This document shows positions 62,154 through 64,000 of a DNA stretch of 64,000 nucleotides, in pieces; position 1 is the first letter of the stretch, and every line of letters begins with the position of its first letter. Origin of the DNA: Mycobacterium gordonae. GTDB taxonomy: Bacteria > Actinomycetota > Actinomycetes > Mycobacteriales > Mycobacteriaceae. The notes beneath the pieces are model-generated. The model ran no database searches. It was not told where the DNA came from and worked only from the letters and a program-made list of their open reading frames with translations. The position numbers and the translations under genes are program-made. The stretch spans positions 1-64,000 of the forward strand of contig NZ_LQOY01000033.1 in NCBI RefSeq assembly GCF_002101675.1, given 5' to 3'.

Positions 62154-63110
62154 TCAGCCCTTGCGGGCTCTGACGCCCTCGGTCACCTGCGGGGTGACCT
62201 TGAACAGGTCACCGACCACGCCGTAGTCGGCGATCTCGAAGATCGGCGCCTCTTCGTCCTTGTTGACCGCGACGATGGTCTTCGAGGTCTGCATGCCGGC
62301 CCGGTGCTGGATAGCCCCGGAAATGCCCAGCGCGATGTACAGCTGCGGCGACACGGTCTTGCCGGTCTGCCCCACCTGGAACTGCCCCGGGTAGTAGCCC
62401 GAGTCCACCGCGGCCCGCGAGGCGCCGACCGCGGCACCCAGCGAGTCGGCCAGCTCCTCGACCACGCTGAAGTTCTCGGCGCTGCCCACGCCACGGCCAC
62501 CGGAGACCACGACGCTGGCTTCGGTGAGCTCGGGACGGTCACCGGCCACGGCCGGTTCGCGGGAGGTGATCTTGGTCGCGTTCTCGGCGGGGGCCGGAAC
62601 CTCGACGTTCACCTGCTCACCGGCGCCGGCCTTGGGCTCGGCGTCGATGGCGCCGCCGCGCACCGTGATCACTGGCGTGTCGCCGTTGACCTGGGACTCG
62701 ACGGTGTACGCGCCACCGAAGATCGAGTGCAGGGCCTTGTTGCCCTCCCGCACCTCGACGACGTCGACCAGCAGACCCGATCCGATGCGCGCGGCCAGCC
62801 GCCCCGCGATCTCCTTGCCGTCGGCGTTGGCGGCCAACAGCACCGCCGCCGGCGCGTTGGACTCGGCCAGCGATGCCAGCACGTCGACGTAAGGCGTGAT
62901 CAGGTAGTTCTCCGCCACGTCGGACTCGGCGACGTAAATCTTCTCGGCGCCGGCCTCTTTGAGGCCGTCCACCAGCGGTGCGGCGGTGCCGGGCGCACCG
63001 ACGACGACGGCGGCGGGCTCGCCAAGGGCGCGGGCCGCGGTGATCAATTCGGAAGTGACCTTCTTCAGGGCCCCTTCGGCGTGCTCGACGAGCACCAGAA
63101 CTTCAGCCAT
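62154..63110 (-). CDS. etfA: electron transfer flavoprotein alpha subunit
   Basis: FAD-binding subunit taking electrons from acyl-CoA dehydrogenases. The 318-residue protein has the N-terminal Rossmann-like domain ([20 protein letters not shown]) and the C-terminal FAD motif [20 protein letters not shown] followed by [30 protein letters not shown] is the conserved re-face contact. Lies 30 nt after etfB. Called fixB in M. tuberculosis. Confidence 0.97.
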   Translation of the reverse strand: MAEVLVLVEHAEGALKKVTSELITAARALGEPAAVVVGAPGTAAPLVDGLKEAGAEKIYVAESDVAENYLITPYVDVLASLAESNAPAAVLLAANADGKEIAGRLAARIGSGLLVDVVEVREGNKALHSIFGGAYTVESQVNGDTPVITVRGGAIDAEPKAGAGEQVNVEVPAPAENATKITSREPAVAGDRPELTEASVVVSGGRGVGSAENFSVVEELADSLGAAVGASRAAVDSGYYPGQFQVGQTGKTVSPQLYIALGISGAIQHRAGMQTSKTIVAVNKDEEAPIFEIADYGVVGDLFKVTPQVTEGVRARKG

Positions 63111-63140
63111 GGGTTATTCGCTCTCTACGTGGGGTTGGGC

Positions 63141-63932
63141 TCAGATGATCTTCTGGCCGACCAGGTACTTGACGATCTCGCTGCCGCCCTCGCCCTCGTC
63201 GGTGACCTTCTCACCTGCGGTCTTCGGTGGCTTCGGGGTCGAGGACAGCACGGTCGAACCGGCGTTGGCCAGGCCCACCTCGTCGGCCTCGACGCCGATC
63301 TCCGCCAGCGTCAGGACGGTGACTTCCTTCTTCTTGGCGGCCATGATGCCTTTGAAGGACGGGAAGCGCGGCTCGTTGATCTTCTCGTTGACGCTGACCA
63401 CGGCGGGCAGCGTGGCCTCGAGGCTGAACAGGCCGTCGTCGGTTTCGCGCTCGGCCGTGATCTTGCCGCCCTCGACGGACAGCTTGCGCACGTGAGTGAG
63501 CTGCGGCAGGCCCAGGTACTCGGCGATGATCGCCGGCACGGCGCCGCCCGAGCCGTCGGTGGACTCGTTTCCGGCGATCACCAGCTCGGTGCCCTCGATG
63601 GTGCCCAGGGCGCGGGCCAGCGCCCACGCCGTCTGCACCACGCACGAGCCGTGCAGGCCGTCGTCCTTGAGGTGGACGGCCTTGTCGGCGCCCATGGACA
63701 GGGCCTTGCGGATCGCCTCGGTGGCGCGCTCGGGGCCGGCGGTCAGCACGGTGACCGACCCGTCGCCGCCCTCCCGCTCCCGGATCTGCAGCGCTTCTTC
63801 CACGGCGCGCTCGTTGATCTCGTCCAGGACCGCGTCAGCGGCCTCGCGGTCGAGCGTCCAGTCGCCGTCGGAGAGCTTGCGCTCCGACCAGGTGTCCGGA
63901 ACCTGCTTGATCAGGACCACGATGTTCGTCAT
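63141..63932 (-). CDS. etfB: electron transfer flavoprotein beta subunit
   Basis: AMP-binding subunit of ETF, 263 residues. MTNIVVLIKQVPDTWSERKL, AVEEALQIRE, VIAGNESTDGSGGAVPAIIA and the beta-signature VVSVNEKINEPRFPSFKGIM are present. ATG 63932 begins the family N-terminus; the frame extends to the window edge without similarity. First gene of etfBA, position of Rv3029c (fixA). Confidence 0.97.
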   Translation of the reverse strand: MTNIVVLIKQVPDTWSERKLSDGDWTLDREAADAVLDEINERAVEEALQIREREGGDGSVTVLTAGPERATEAIRKALSMGADKAVHLKDDGLHGSCVVQTAWALARALGTIEGTELVIAGNESTDGSGGAVPAIIAEYLGLPQLTHVRKLSVEGGKITAERETDDGLFSLEATLPAVVSVNEKINEPRFPSFKGIMAAKKKEVTVLTLAEIGVEADEVGLANAGSTVLSSTPKPPKTAGEKVTDEGEGGSEIVKYLVGQKII

Positions 63933-64000
63933 GAGTGTGGTTCGTCCTCCTCGAAGGAGTCCCGCAGCAGTCGACTGCAGGACCTCGGTCACGCGTTTCG

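Overview
The window is chromosomal DNA of a slow-growing, non-tuberculosis-complex Mycobacterium. Support: GC is high (around 65%), GTG starts are frequent, and gene order follows the M. tuberculosis stretch from gpsA (Rv2982c) to etfB/fixA (Rv3029c) with nearly full protein-level collinearity. A partial PE-PGRS gene, mmpS/mmpL pairs, a long HupB with a lysine-rich tail and type VII secretion signals add to this. These assignments come from remembered protein families and gene order, not from a database search.

Layout. 1-5.8 kb: PE-PGRS start, gpsA, fbiD (coenzyme F420), ppk1, mutT1. 5.8-10.4 kb: hupB, leuCD with a divergent IclR regulator, an F420/flavin-type oxidoreductase, and tRNA-Glu and tRNA-Gln. 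10.5-18.2 kb: gltX, a FAH-family hydrolase, two related MFS transporters separated by a copied scrap of leuB, then leuB and serA. 18.2-22.9 kb: a 56-bp tandem repeat, an FAD oxidoreductase, and an accessory island with a frameshifted EspC-like gene, a WXG/YxxxD toxin-like protein and a probable immunity gene. 22.9-27.9 kb: wrbA, then ilvBNC preceded by a leader peptide and attenuator, then cfp6. 27.9-34.3 kb: an envelope cluster with a metallopeptidase lipoprotein, a DUF4333 protein, DoxX, lppZ, two flavin-reductase-like paralogs and a small membrane-anchored protein.

34.3-40.8 kb: gatB, an orphan MinD/EspI-like ATPase, pfkA, gatA, gatC and an ACT-domain protein. 40.9-50.5 kb: a GAF-GGDEF-EAL protein whose cyclase motif is degenerate, and a tandem pair of mmpS-mmpL operons with a TetR regulator. 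50.6-55.3 kb: ligA, an SRPBCC/ArsR pair with two matching palindromic operators, a MetE-like protein and lpqA. 55.5-57.8 kb: mnmA and iscS, which together supply sulfur for tRNA thiolation. 57.9-60.3 kb: an iron-sulfur cryptochrome/photolyase with SRPBCC and DUF427 neighbours. 60.3-63.9 kb: an OlsB-like/OlsA-like acyltransferase pair and etfBA.

How the genes fit together: the backbone carries branched-chain amino acid synthesis (leuB, leuCD, ilvBNC), serine synthesis, glutamyl-tRNA charging and the Gln-tRNA amidotransferase (gltX, gatCAB), polyphosphate and nucleotide hygiene, and electron transfer flavoprotein. Against the M. tuberculosis order the clear accessory insertions are the second MFS gene, the toxin island, the metallopeptidase lipoprotein pair, the MinD-like ATPase, the c-di-GMP/mmpSL block and the photolyase block. 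The esxQ/PPE46-48 region expected between lpqA and mnmA in M. tuberculosis is absent. The best candidate for a little-described system is the type VII toxin-immunity island at 20.4-22.4 kb.
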